Shown here piece by piece: positions 35,107 to 43,749 of a stretch of 64,000 nt of DNA (positions are counted from its first letter, which is position 1; every line of letters starts with the position of its first letter). The stretch is taken from NCBI RefSeq assembly GCF_038002345.1, contig NZ_JBBOCJ010000001.1, forward strand, positions 1,178,001 to 1,242,000. The letters are read 5' to 3'. The stretch comes from Paenibacillus sp. FSL M7-0420 (GTDB lineage Bacteria; Bacillota; Bacilli; Paenibacillales; Paenibacillaceae). A model generated the notes under the pieces. The model saw only the letters and a program-made list of their open reading frames with translations, was not told the DNA's origin and ran no database searches. The translations under genes and the position numbers were made by a program.

Positions 35107-35622
35107 ATTATCAGTAAGGAACATATGATCAATGATGAAATTCGTGCCAAAGAGGTTCGGCTGGTCGGAGCAGAGGGTGAACAAATCGGGATCAAGCCGA
35201 TCCGCGAGGCGTTACAAATGGCGATCGATCTTAATCTGGATTTAGTCAACGTAGCACCGCAGGCGAAGCCGCCGGTATGCCGCATCATGGATTACGGCAA
35301 GTTCCGTTATGAAACGCAGAAGAAAGAGAAGGAAGCCCGCAAGAACCAGAAGATCGTGGATCTCAAGGAAGTCTGGTTCCGTGCAAACATTGAGGAACAT
35401 GATTATCAGACCAAGTTCCGCAATGTAATCAAGTTCCTGGGCGAAGGCGATAAAGTGAAGTGCTCTGTCCGTTTCCGCGGCCGTGAGATTACCCACGCTA
35501 GTATCGGCCAGAAGATCCTGGAGCGCGTGAAGAGCGAAGTAGAAGAAATTGCTGTTGTAGAGCGCCAGCCTAAGCTGGAAGGCCGCAGCATGATTATGAT
35601 TCTGGCTCCGAAGCCCCAATAA
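35107..35622 (+). CDS. infC: Translation initiation factor IF-3 (AUU start)
   Basis: A 171-residue IF-3, which keeps the 30S subunit free and proofreads initiator tRNA. N-domain segments are EIRAKEVRLVGAEGEQIGIK and VNVAPQAKPPVCRIMDYGKFR. The C-domain has IEEHDYQTKFRNVIKFL and PKLEGRSMIMILAPKPQ. GGAGG at 35096-35100 is six bases before ATT 35107, which begins (M)ISKEHMINDEIRAKEV. That matches Bacillus/Geobacillus IF-3 N-termini, which also start at AUU. ATG 35125, with a weaker AAGGA site, is the alternative. The AUU start lets IF-3 limit its own synthesis. Confidence 0.93.
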   Translation: MISKEHMINDEIRAKEVRLVGAEGEQIGIKPIREALQMAIDLNLDLVNVAPQAKPPVCRIMDYGKFRYETQKKEKEARKNQKIVDLKEVWFRANIEEHDYQTKFRNVIKFLGEGDKVKCSVRFRGREITHASIGQKILERVKSEVEEIAVVERQPKLEGRSMIMILAPKPQ

Positions 35623-35679
35623 TCCTGGAGTCACTTGCATAGCAATTTGGCGCCGCATAATATTCAAGGAGGAAACACC

Positions 35680-35880
35680 ATGCCTAAAATGAAAACACAT
35701 AGCAGCCTGAAAGGCCGCTTCAAGATCACTGGAACTGGTAAAGTATTGCGTTACAAAGCTCACAAGAACCACTTGCTGTCCCACAAATCGAAACGTGCAA
35801 AACGCGTATTGAACGGCAATCCGGTAATGGCCCCTGGGGATGTAAGACGTTTGAAACAAGGACTCGCTAACTTGAAATAG
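35680..35880 (+). CDS. rpmI: 50S ribosomal protein L35
   Basis: A 66-residue basic protein beginning MPKMKTHSSLKGRFKITGTG, the L35 signature. AAGGAGG is upstream of the ATG. It is the second gene of the infC operon. Confidence 0.97.
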   Translation: MPKMKTHSSLKGRFKITGTGKVLRYKAHKNHLLSHKSKRAKRVLNGNPVMAPGDVRRLKQGLANLK

Positions 35881-35911
35881 TTAATCACACATTTTTGGGA
35901 GGTTTATTAAT

Positions 35912-36271
35912 ATGGCAAGAGTTAAAGGCGGATTTGTAGTTCGTCGTAGACATAAAAAAGTATTGAAGCTGGCAAAGGGGTACTTCGGTTCCAAGCACCG
36001 CATTTTCAAAACAGCTAAAGAGCAAGTAATGAAATCGATGGTTTACGCATACCGTGACCGTCGTCAGACGAAACGTAACTTCCGCAGACTGTGGATCGTT
36101 CGTATCAACGCTGCAGCCCGCTTGAACGGTCTGTCTTACAGCAAGCTTGTATACGGCCTGAAATTGGCTGGTGTAGAAGTGAACCGTAAGATGCTGGCTG
36201 ATCTGGCAGTGAATGATCTGAACGCCTTCAACTCCCTGGCTGTTGTTGCCAAAGAGAAGATCAACGCGTAA
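35912..36271 (+). CDS. rplT: 50S ribosomal protein L20
   Basis: A 119-residue basic protein ([44 protein letters not shown]) of standard length. L20 assembles early on 23S rRNA and, in Bacillus, represses its operon through the leader upstream of infC. GGGAGG precedes the ATG. Confidence 0.97.
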   Translation: MARVKGGFVVRRRHKKVLKLAKGYFGSKHRIFKTAKEQVMKSMVYAYRDRRQTKRNFRRLWIVRINAAARLNGLSYSKLVYGLKLAGVEVNRKMLADLAVNDLNAFNSLAVVAKEKINA

Positions 36272-36285
36272 GACGCTATAAACCG

Positions 36286-36329
36286 AAAAGCACCGCCTGC
36301 GGGTTCTCCCGTGTGACGGTGCTTTTTTT
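36286..36329 (+). terminator. Terminator of the infC operon
   Basis: AAAAGCACCG (36286-36295) pairs with CGGTGCTTTTTT, closing on an inner GCGGG/CCCGT pairing and followed by a T-run. Confidence 0.9.
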
Positions 36330-36356
36330 GCGCGGTGGGAACCGCCGGATGGACAG

Positions 36357-36899
36357 CTATTCCCAGTATTTCGTTGTGCTAAGCAGCGAAGCGAGTTTCT
36401 TGCTGCTGGAGCGTCTCAGCTTGCGCAGCGCAGACCGCTCGTCAGCAGACTGGCAGATCAGCTTCTCTTCGTCGGTCTGGGCCACGATGGCCGGAACAGG
36501 GGCTGTAGTGCCGTCTTCATTCATAGCTACGAAGGTCAGGAAGGAAGTTGCGGCAACGGCGCGTTCGCCTGTGTAGAGATTCTCGGAGATAATCTTGACG
36601 AATACCTCAATGCTGGTGCGGCCCGTCCAGGAGACAAAGGATTCGAAGCAGACGGAATCCGTCGGCCGGATCGGCAGGAGGAAGTCGACAGAGTCAGCGG
36701 ATGCTGTTACCACGTTGACCCGGCAGTGGCGCATGGCCGAGATGGAGGCCACTTCATCAATGGTGCTCATCAGCTTGCCGCCGAACAGGGTCTTGTGATT
36801 GTTCACATCATTCGGGAAGACACGGCCGGTTTTGAATACGCGGGATTCGTGACAGTATTTGAAGTCGGGTGCAGCTTGTGGTGTGTGTTCTTGTTCCAT
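36357..36899 (-). CDS. Acyl-CoA thioesterase, hotdog fold (YkhA-like)
   Basis: A 180-residue single hotdog domain. The segment FPNDVNNHKTLFGGKLMSTIDEVASISAMRH holds the conserved Asn and Asp of the YkhA/YciA acyl-CoA thioesterases. VDFLLPIRPTDSV and ATSFLTFVAMNEDG are also typical. It hydrolyses acyl-CoAs to free acid and CoA. The C-terminal 40 residues are basic. ATG 36899 is preceded by GGGAG; the open frame continues to 36935. Confidence 0.9.
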   Translation of the reverse strand: MEQEHTPQAAPDFKYCHESRVFKTGRVFPNDVNNHKTLFGGKLMSTIDEVASISAMRHCRVNVVTASADSVDFLLPIRPTDSVCFESFVSWTGRTSIEVFVKIISENLYTGERAVAATSFLTFVAMNEDGTTAPVPAIVAQTDEEKLICQSADERSALRKLRRSSSKKLASLLSTTKYWE

Positions 36900-37085
36900 T
36901 TTCAGTAACTCCCTTTGCGTACAAGATGTAATCATACATGATAATAGAAAAGCTTTCCCTGTGCAATAATAATGTTAATGCACTTGGAGCCATAAGTTAC
37001 ATTTTGAGGTTTTCTAACATATATCGGACATAAAGATAACAGCTTGTGTCAAGGTAAGCGATTTCTTGTTGAAAAATGCAAATTA

Positions 37086-37140
37086 TTATTGACCTGAGGT
37101 CATTAATAGACTGGATTTTAGCTTTTTTTGCAGGTATAAT
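37086..37140 (+). promoter_or_regulatory. Promoter region of the nucleoside importer with a 21-bp palindrome
   Basis: TATAAT at 37135-37140 is a good -10 element, but no convincing -35 lies 17 bp upstream. About 30 bp upstream of it, TTATTGACC-TGA-GGTCATTAA (37086-37106) is an inverted repeat with 9-bp arms and one mismatch, a plausible binding site for a dimeric regulator that may compensate for the weak -35. The regulator is unknown. Confidence 0.5.
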
Positions 37141-37207
37141 TTGTACTAATGGTATGTCCAAAGCAGAACACAGAAGACATCCAATTTACTAAGGGGGATC
37201 ACTTTCG

Positions 37208-38290
37208 ATGAAGAAGTTTTACCAACTATCATTGGTTATGGTTATGGCCTTCACTGTCATTCTGGCAGGTTGCGGTAACAATAACAGCGCTAATTCCGGC
37301 TCCAACGCTGGAACAGCAACTACTGCACCAACCGACGCAGCTGCCACAGAAGCACCAGCACCAACAGAGGCTCCTAAGGCTGTCAAGCTTGGTCTCGTAA
37401 CTGACGTAGGCGGAGTTAACGATAAGTCCTTTAACCAGTCTTCCTGGGAAGCACTGGAGGCTATGGAGAAGGAATTCGGCGCTGAGATCAAATACCTGCA
37501 GAGTAAATCCAATGCAGACTATGAGCCTAACCTTAACCAGTTCGTTAAAGGCGGCTATGATCTGACTTGGGGAATCGGCTTCGACCTTGGCGATGCCGTA
37601 CTGAAGGTTGCCAAAGAGAACCCGAATGCTAACCTGGCGATCATCGACAGTGTAGTGGACGCTCCTAACGTTGAATCTGTAACCTTTGCCGAGAATGAAG
37701 GTTCGTTCCTGGTAGGGGTTGTTGCTGGTATGACAACTAAAACCAACAAAGTAGGTTTCATCGGCGGTATGGAAAGCCCGGTTATCAAACGTTTCGAAGT
37801 GGGCTTCAAAGCCGGCGTAGAAGCGGTTAACCCTAACGCAACAGTAAAAATCACTTATGCAGGCGCTTATGACAAGCCGGATACCGGTAAGTCCTTGGCA
37901 GCAACATTGTATAATGATGGCAACGACATTATCTTCCCTGCTGCAGGCGCAACAGGCAACGGTGTATTCAACGAAGCGAAATCCCGCAACAAAGCCGGAG
38001 GCAGTAAAGTATGGGTTATCGGCGTTGACAAAGACCAGTCTCTGGAATTTGGCGATGACGTAACGCTGACTTCCATGATCAAACGTGTGGACGAAGCAGT
38101 TAAGAAGGTTTCCCAGCAGGTTGTTGACGGAACATTCAAAGGCGGCACTACAACTGTTCTTAGTCTGAAAGACAACGGTGTAGGTCTCCCTGAAACTTCC
38201 AAAGCTAACGTTAGTGCAGATATTCTGGCTAAGGTTGACGAATACAGCAAACAAATCATTGATGGAACAATCGTTGTTCCTTCCGAGTAA
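37208..38290 (+). CDS. nupN: BMP-family nucleoside-binding lipoprotein
   Basis: A 360-residue extracytoplasmic solute-binding lipoprotein. A signal peptide ends in VILAGCGNNN (lipobox LAGC). A low-complexity Ala/Thr/Pro/Glu-rich spacer of about 35 residues follows, then the BMP/Med domain with LGLVTDVGGVNDKSFNQSSWEAL, VAGMTTKTNKVGFIGGMESP and GVDKDQSLEFG. It captures nucleosides for the ABC importer encoded next. The downstream ATPase and two permeases match the B. subtilis nupNOPQ order. Confidence 0.92.
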   Translation: MKKFYQLSLVMVMAFTVILAGCGNNNSANSGSNAGTATTAPTDAAATEAPAPTEAPKAVKLGLVTDVGGVNDKSFNQSSWEALEAMEKEFGAEIKYLQSKSNADYEPNLNQFVKGGYDLTWGIGFDLGDAVLKVAKENPNANLAIIDSVVDAPNVESVTFAENEGSFLVGVVAGMTTKTNKVGFIGGMESPVIKRFEVGFKAGVEAVNPNATVKITYAGAYDKPDTGKSLAATLYNDGNDIIFPAAGATGNGVFNEAKSRNKAGGSKVWVIGVDKDQSLEFGDDVTLTSMIKRVDEAVKKVSQQVVDGTFKGGTTTVLSLKDNGVGLPETSKANVSADILAKVDEYSKQIIDGTIVVPSE

Positions 38291-38467
38291 TTCATTGCTT
38301 CAGCTTAACCCGATTTAACATAACGACGAAGCAGGGCCGGTTCAAGTACTGGCCTTGTTCTCTGTCAGCATCTGTTATAGACAATCACAACTGTACCGTC
38401 CTGTCTGGGGCGGTACAGCCGTGTCTTGAAGGCAATATTATATATATTCTGTGATGAGGGTGATTCC

Positions 38468-40006
38468 ATGAGTGCTGCGGCTCCTGTCGTAGAGTTGAAG
38501 CAAATCACAAAACGCTTTCCCGGTATCGTTGCGAACGACTCTATTAGTCTGACGCTGGAAAAGGGGGAGATTCATGCGCTGCTGGGCGAGAACGGGGCAG
38601 GCAAATCGACCTTGATGAATATCGTATTCGGACTGTACCAGCCCGATGAAGGCAGCATCGAAATCGACGGGAAACCGGTTATTATTGATAACCCCAATAA
38701 AGCTATTGAGCTTGGCATTGGGATGGTTCACCAGCATTTCAAGCTTGTTGATCCTTTTACGGTCACCGAGAATATTGTTCTGGGCATGGAACCGAAGAAA
38801 GGTCTTAAAATTGACTATAAATCCGCTGCGGAGCAGGTTCGTAAGCTATCTGAGCAGTACGGGCTACAAGTCAATCCAAATGCCAAAATTCATGACATTT
38901 CGGTAGGCATGCAGCAACGGGTAGAAATTATGAAAACCCTGTACCGCGGAGCGGATATACTTATATTCGACGAGCCTACCGCTGTACTTACGCCGCAGGA
39001 GATTACAGAACTGATGGCGATTATGAAGCGGCTCGTTGCAGAAGGTAAATCCATTATTCTGATCACACATAAGCTGAAAGAAATCATGCAGATTTCCGAC
39101 CGTGTCACCATTATCCGGCGTGGTAAGGTAATTGATACGGTGAAGACCGCCGAGACCAATCCTAACGAGCTGGCTGAGAAGATGGTCGGACGCGGGGTAA
39201 CCTTCAAAGTGGACAAGCAGCCGCCGCATATTGGCGAGAGCATTCTGAAGCTGTCTAATGTCAGCAGCAAGAGCAAGGATGGCGTGCCTGTGCTGAACGG
39301 CCTGAGCTTCGAGGTTAAGGCGGGAGAGATTCTCGGAATCGCCGGAGTGGACGGTAACGGCCAGAGTGAGCTGATTCAGGCCATTACCGGACTGCGCAAG
39401 ATTGACTCTGGTTCGATCCAGGTCTCCGGCAAGGAGATTGCCAATCTGTCACCGCGCAAGGTATCTGAAATGAATGTCTCCCATATTCCGGAGGACCGTC
39501 ACAAGCATGGTCTGGTGCTGGACTTCACTGTGAGCGAGAACATGGTTCTGGAGACGTATTATAAGAGTCCATATAACCAGAACGGGTTCTTGAACACAGA
39601 TGTGATTAACAAGCATGCCGAAGATCTGGTCAGACAATTCGATGTGCGCACACCTTCCATAGAGAACAAAGCCCGCTCCTTATCCGGCGGTAATCAACAA
39701 AAAGCGATTATTGCGCGGGAAATAGACAAGAATCCGACTCTTCTTATTGCCGCACAGCCAACACGCGGTCTGGATGTCGGGGCGATTGAATTTGTGCAGA
39801 AGCAGCTCATTGCCCAGCGGGATCAAGGCAAGGCAGTATTGCTGATTTCTTTTGAATTGGATGAAATTATGAATGTATCTGACCGGATTGCCGTTATTTA
39901 TGAAGGACAGATTGTCGGAGAAGTATTCCCGCAGGACACGAATGACCAGGAACTGGGTCTGATGATGGCGGGCAGTTTGAAGCGGGGAGGTCATGCGGAT
40001 GTCTAG
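38468..40006 (+). CDS. nupO: Nucleoside ABC transporter ATP-binding protein (double ABC)
   Basis: A 512-residue protein with two ABC cassettes. The first has Walker A GENGAGKST, the signature region VGMQQRVEIMKTLYRGADILIFDEPTA. The second has a degenerate Walker A (GVDGNGQSEL), LSGGNQQKAIIAREI and QPTRGLD. This pattern is typical of CUT2/BMP-type importers, where one site is catalytically weak. ATG 38468 follows GAGGGTG; the frame is open to 38426. It overlaps the first permease by 8 bp. Confidence 0.93.
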   Translation: MSAAAPVVELKQITKRFPGIVANDSISLTLEKGEIHALLGENGAGKSTLMNIVFGLYQPDEGSIEIDGKPVIIDNPNKAIELGIGMVHQHFKLVDPFTVTENIVLGMEPKKGLKIDYKSAAEQVRKLSEQYGLQVNPNAKIHDISVGMQQRVEIMKTLYRGADILIFDEPTAVLTPQEITELMAIMKRLVAEGKSIILITHKLKEIMQISDRVTIIRRGKVIDTVKTAETNPNELAEKMVGRGVTFKVDKQPPHIGESILKLSNVSSKSKDGVPVLNGLSFEVKAGEILGIAGVDGNGQSELIQAITGLRKIDSGSIQVSGKEIANLSPRKVSEMNVSHIPEDRHKHGLVLDFTVSENMVLETYYKSPYNQNGFLNTDVINKHAEDLVRQFDVRTPSIENKARSLSGGNQQKAIIAREIDKNPTLLIAAQPTRGLDVGAIEFVQKQLIAQRDQGKAVLLISFELDEIMNVSDRIAVIYEGQIVGEVFPQDTNDQELGLMMAGSLKRGGHADV

Positions 40007-41075
40007 ACTCCGGAAAATATTCGCAACAGACAGCTATATCGTTCCGCTTGTAGCGATTCTGATGGGCTTCCTGGTGGGTGCTATTGTCATGCTGTTTGGC
40101 GGTTACGATCCTATCGCAGCCTACTCTGCGCTGTTCAAGCGCGTGTTCGGCAGCCCGTATGATTTCGGTGAGGCGATCCGCGAGATGACTCCGCTCATGC
40201 TGACGGGTCTGGCTGTAGCCTTTGCCTTCCGCTCAGGGATGTTTAACATTGGTGCGGACGGGCAGGTAATGATTGGAATGACGGCTGCATCTGTTGTCGG
40301 CATTAAGCTTGGCGGGGTATTGCCGGGCTTCCTGTTAGTCCCGCTTGCAGTCATTGCAGCCGCTGTGTGCGGCGGGCTATGGGCTGGTATTGCCGGATAT
40401 CTGAAGGCCAAGCGCGGAATTAATGAAGTTATCACAACGATCATGTTGAACTGGATTGCGCTCTTCCTGTCGAATTATATTGTCCGGACGTTCCTGCTTC
40501 TGCAAGGGCAGAACCGGTCGGAGGATAATCCGGCTTCTCTATCCATGACCTTCCTCTTCTCCACCTTTGATAATGCCCGCCTGCACTGGGGAACCGTGAT
40601 TGCCCTGGCAGCAGCTACCTTCTTCTATGTCTATCTGTGGAAGACCAAGCAGGGTTACGAGATGCGCGCAGTAGGCTTGAACCCGCATGCTGCCGAATAT
40701 GCAGGAATGAATGTTGGACGTAACGTTGTTAAGGCTATGTTCATCAGCGGCGTGTTCGCAGGCCTCGCAGGCGCTGGTGAAGTGCTTGGCGTCTTCCATT
40801 ATCAATCCGTATTTGCAGCTTCACCTGGTTATGGATTTGACGGTATCGCTGTTGCCCTGCTTGGACTGACCCATCCGCTGGGTGTCATTCTCGCTGCCAT
40901 TCTATACGGCACGCTGACATACGGTTCGGCAGGCATGAGCTTCGGTGCGGATGTGCCTCCGGAGCTGATCCGTATTGTAATCGGTTCGATCATATTCTTC
41001 ATTGCTGCGCAAGGCATTGTACGCTGGGTGCTCAAACCGTTTTACTTCAAGCGCAAGAAAGAGAAGGTGTTATAG
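39999..41075 (+). CDS. nupP: Nucleoside ABC transporter permease 1
   Basis: A 358-residue membrane protein with about nine or ten helices and the branched-chain/BMP permease segments FAFRSGMFNIGADGQVMIG and GVFAGLAGAGEVLGVFH. GGGGAGG is eight bases before ATG 39999; ATG 39993 is too near it. It pairs with the following permease to form the membrane channel. Confidence 0.92.
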   Translation: MSRLRKIFATDSYIVPLVAILMGFLVGAIVMLFGGYDPIAAYSALFKRVFGSPYDFGEAIREMTPLMLTGLAVAFAFRSGMFNIGADGQVMIGMTAASVVGIKLGGVLPGFLLVPLAVIAAAVCGGLWAGIAGYLKAKRGINEVITTIMLNWIALFLSNYIVRTFLLLQGQNRSEDNPASLSMTFLFSTFDNARLHWGTVIALAAATFFYVYLWKTKQGYEMRAVGLNPHAAEYAGMNVGRNVVKAMFISGVFAGLAGAGEVLGVFHYQSVFAASPGYGFDGIAVALLGLTHPLGVILAAILYGTLTYGSAGMSFGADVPPELIRIVIGSIIFFIAAQGIVRWVLKPFYFKRKKEKVL

Positions 41076-42032
41076 ATGGACTTCGTAGTCTTAGGCCAAC
41101 TGCTCAATACGACGCTTGTTTTTTCCACAGCGCTAATATTTGCCTCCCTCGGCGGCATCTTCTCTGAACGATCCGGCGTCGTGAACATCGGACTTGAAGG
41201 CTTAATGATGTTTGGTGCCTTTGCAGCTGCTGTAGGTGGCTACTATGCTCAAGATGCAGGCATGGGCGAATGGGCCCCTTGGGTCGGTGTGCTTTGTGCC
41301 ATGGCTGTAGGAGTAATCGGTTCACTGATCCATGCAGTGGCTGCGATTACCTTCAAGGCTGATCAGACGATAAGCGGTACGGTTATTAACTTCCTGGCTG
41401 CAGGCAGCACACTGTACATGGTTAAGCTGTTCTTCGAAGGATCAGGCGAAACTCCGCTGATCGACGGATTCAGCAAAGTGGCGATTCCCGGGCTCTCCAA
41501 GATTCCGGTCATCGGAGAAGGGATATTTAACTCCTATCCCACCACTTATCTGGCGATTATCTTAGTCATTGTTATTTATTTCATCCTGTTCAAAACTCCG
41601 TTTGGACTCCGTCTGCGCGCAGTCGGTGAACATCCGAGTGCGGCTGATACCTTGGGTGTCAATGTCAACAAGATGAGATATATCGGCGTCATGCTGAGCG
41701 GACTGCTGGCAGGTATCGGCGGAGCTACCATTACCTTGACTACTACAGGTACGTTTGCGCACAATACGATCTCGGGACAAGGCTTCATTGCCATTGCTGC
41801 GATGATCTTCGGGAAGTGGAATCCGCTCGGTGCCTTCGGTGCTGCGGTATTCTTCGGCTTCTCTCAGGCGATCCGCAACTATGTCCAGCTGTTTGAATGG
41901 TCCAAGAACATTCCGCAGGAGTTCATCTTCATGATTCCTTATGTGTTAACCATTATCGTACTGGTGAGTGCAGTGGGCCGTTCTTCGGCACCCAAGGCGC
42001 TTGGTGAACCTTACGACCCAAGCAAACGTTAA
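41076..42032 (+). CDS. nupQ: Nucleoside ABC transporter permease 2
   Basis: A 318-residue permease starting immediately after the previous stop. SLGGIFSERSGVVNIGLEGLMMFGAF and LGVNVNKMRYIGVMLSGLLAGIGGA are typical of this subunit. It completes the importer, and a strong terminator follows. Confidence 0.92.
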   Translation: MDFVVLGQLLNTTLVFSTALIFASLGGIFSERSGVVNIGLEGLMMFGAFAAAVGGYYAQDAGMGEWAPWVGVLCAMAVGVIGSLIHAVAAITFKADQTISGTVINFLAAGSTLYMVKLFFEGSGETPLIDGFSKVAIPGLSKIPVIGEGIFNSYPTTYLAIILVIVIYFILFKTPFGLRLRAVGEHPSAADTLGVNVNKMRYIGVMLSGLLAGIGGATITLTTTGTFAHNTISGQGFIAIAAMIFGKWNPLGAFGAAVFFGFSQAIRNYVQLFEWSKNIPQEFIFMIPYVLTIIVLVSAVGRSSAPKALGEPYDPSKR

Positions 42033-42070
42033 GGCTATAGGTATACCATTCCTAGTGCTTAACACAACAG

Positions 42071-42105
42071 AGCGCATTTCCGGATTTCCGGGAATGCGCT
42101 TTTTT
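42071..42105 (+). terminator. Terminator of the nucleoside importer operon
   Basis: AGCGCATTTCCGG pairs with CCGGGAATGCGCT (ending at 42100), followed by a T-run. Confidence 0.88.
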
Positions 42106-42181
42106 GATAGATAAGAATTTATATGTTTTGGGGTCCCCGCAAAGTACCTGAGTCATCACCTACGCTAAAACCCCACTTTGT

Positions 42182-42194
42182 GGGGGGGGGGGGG
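42182..42194 (+). repeat. Homopolymer run of 13 G
   Basis: Thirteen consecutive G residues lie directly after CCCCACTTTGT, so the left part can also pair as CCCCA/TGGGG. It lies about 115 bp upstream of the Gly/Tyr-rich gene, within the gap after the nucleoside importer. Confidence 0.85.
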
Positions 42195-42309
42195 TTGTAA
42201 TCATTGCAGGCAGCAGCTGCGGATACTTCAGCCCGGAGGCGGGCGGATGTACAGGCAAATACCGGGTGAGGCGAATAGACTGTTGAGAAACAACTACAGG
42301 AGGGATATT

Positions 42310-42660
42310 ATGGCGCACCCGGTTACGAAGCAACAAGTGATCAAGCTGATTGGCAAACATATCGTGGCGGTTAAAAAAGACGGTTCCAAAGTGACGGGCA
42401 AGCTGGTCCGCATCTCAGGAAACCAGCTGATTCTACAGCGTATCAGTGGTAAAAAAGTACAAACCAAGGCACTGATTCCGCTCGTGTTGTTTGATTTGCT
42501 GGCCATTGGTACGGCTCCTTACGGTTATGGCGGAGGCTACGGGTATGGCGGTGCTCCTTACGGGGGCGGTTATGGTTATGGCCATGGTCCTGTTCCCGGC
42601 CCTTATGGCGGCTACGGCCCAGGTCCTGGTTATGGAATACCGCCGATTGGATTCTTTTAA
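42310..42660 (+). CDS. Small protein with Gly/Tyr/Pro-rich tail, possible spore-surface protein
   Basis: A 116-residue protein. The first about 70 residues form a compact basic domain (KHIVAVKKDGSKVTGKLVRISGNQLILQ), reminiscent of Sm-like or DUF2642-type beta barrels. The remaining 45 residues are tandem Gly-Tyr-Gly/Pro-Tyr-Gly repeats. Tyrosine- and glycine-rich tails of this kind are common in spore coat or exosporium proteins. AGGAGGG is six bases before ATG 42310. No direct evidence for sporulation control was seen. Confidence 0.7.
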   Translation: MAHPVTKQQVIKLIGKHIVAVKKDGSKVTGKLVRISGNQLILQRISGKKVQTKALIPLVLFDLLAIGTAPYGYGGGYGYGGAPYGGGYGYGHGPVPGPYGGYGPGPGYGIPPIGFF

Positions 42661-42682
42661 GCTATAGAACTTGCCTGCTCCA

Positions 42683-43129
42683 TCAGCGGAACTGTTTTTC
42701 AAGCTCATAACAGTAATTTTGCGGTTGATAACGGGCTACGCTGTAGCCCAGTTTTTCATAAAAGTTCAGACCGGCGGTATTTCCGGTATCTACAGAGACC
42801 TTTGCTCTGTGGCATGCACGGGATAGTGCAAACCGCTCCGCCCTGTCCATAAGCATATTTCCGTATCGCTTACGCCTTGCGTCCGGGGCAATGGCGAGCA
42901 TATCAATGTATAATAAATCGCCATGCAGCAGAAAATGCACGAACCCCAGCGGATCACTGTCGTAGTCGGGACAAGCAACAAGTGTGACTCCCTGTCCCAG
43001 GCGGCGGGGCAGATCCTTCCTGACCTGATTAATGATGGTCTGCGGAAGATGGGATAACGGGACAAGCTGCTTTTCAATCAAGTCATAAATAATCGTGTCA
43101 TCCTGCCTGGGTCTGCGGTAACGAATCAT
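42683..43129 (-). CDS. GNAT-family N-acetyltransferase
   Basis: A 148-residue GNAT protein with LAIAPDARRKRYGNMLMDRAE (acetyl-CoA loop) and DTGNTAGLNFYEKLGYSVARY. AAGGGGGC precedes ATG 43129. It is convergent with the Gly/Tyr-rich gene. Substrate unknown. Confidence 0.82.
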   Translation of the reverse strand: MIRYRRPRQDDTIIYDLIEKQLVPLSHLPQTIINQVRKDLPRRLGQGVTLVACPDYDSDPLGFVHFLLHGDLLYIDMLAIAPDARRKRYGNMLMDRAERFALSRACHRAKVSVDTGNTAGLNFYEKLGYSVARYQPQNYCYELEKQFR

Positions 43130-43247
43130 AAATATTGCCCCCTTTCCACGCATTGTCGTACATCATATGCCCCGGGCGGTGTGGGCGTTCCGGCAACAAT
43201 AGAACAAGATTTTATGAAGAATTTAAGGTATAACCCGCAGATGGGTA

Positions 43248-43276
43248 TTGACTAACCGTGTGAGGAATCATATAAT
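43248..43276 (+). promoter_or_regulatory. Sigma-A promoter of the ilv-leu operon
   Basis: TTGACT (43248-43253), a 17-bp spacer and consensus TATAAT (43271-43276). About 25 bp upstream, 43208-43222 matches 11 of 15 positions of the CodY consensus, which is suggestive but weak. CodY control of ilvB is known in B. subtilis. Confidence 0.85.
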
Positions 43277-43282
43277 GTGTCT

Positions 43283-43645
43283 AAACATTTAACGAGCATA
43301 CATGTATCGGCAATGATGAGGACGAAGTTTTAAGGGCTCTTTTGTTCAGAGAGTGAGAGGAATTGCTGCAACCTCCACCAGAATCCCTTATATACGAGCT
43401 CACCTCGGAGCTGTTTCCCTGAAAGGTCCACCAGCAGGAGCGGTGGAATTATTAGGGGGAATCGTTTGGTCCGCGTTAGGGACTTCAGGTTACGAAGATT
43501 TGGGCCCTGCCTACATCGATGGATTTTTGTATCCTGATAAGGCATATCATCGTGAGATGTTATGCAAACATGGGTGGTACCACGGAAGCTAAACCTTTCG
43601 TCCCTCACGCGCTTCTTCTGCGCGTGGGAGGCGAAAGGTTTTTTT
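43283..43645 (+). promoter_or_regulatory. T-box leader, probable leucine specifier
   Basis: The leader contains GGGTGGTACCACGG at 43572-43585, the conserved T-box sequence that pairs with the uncharged tRNA acceptor end. It is followed by a long intrinsic terminator: AACCTTTCG and CTCACGCGC arms from 43592, reverse arms to 43640, then seven T. Stem I material lies at about 43305-43430, where CTC at 43399-43401 is the likely specifier codon for tRNA-Leu. Low charged tRNA-Leu would stabilise the antiterminator and switch on ilvB-ilvN-ilvC-leuA. Confidence 0.9.
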
Positions 43646-43749
43646 GTTGAAACAGGAAGGATTCAGACCTGTTCGCTAATATTAAAGGTTGGATACTGAC
43701 GTCCTGTCATTTGAATAATGCATGTGAACGAACGAAGGGAGGAATACTG

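Noticed and set aside
43353..43592. Open frame of 79 codons before ilvB
   Set aside because: It lies wholly within the T-box leader and is explained by the RNA structure.
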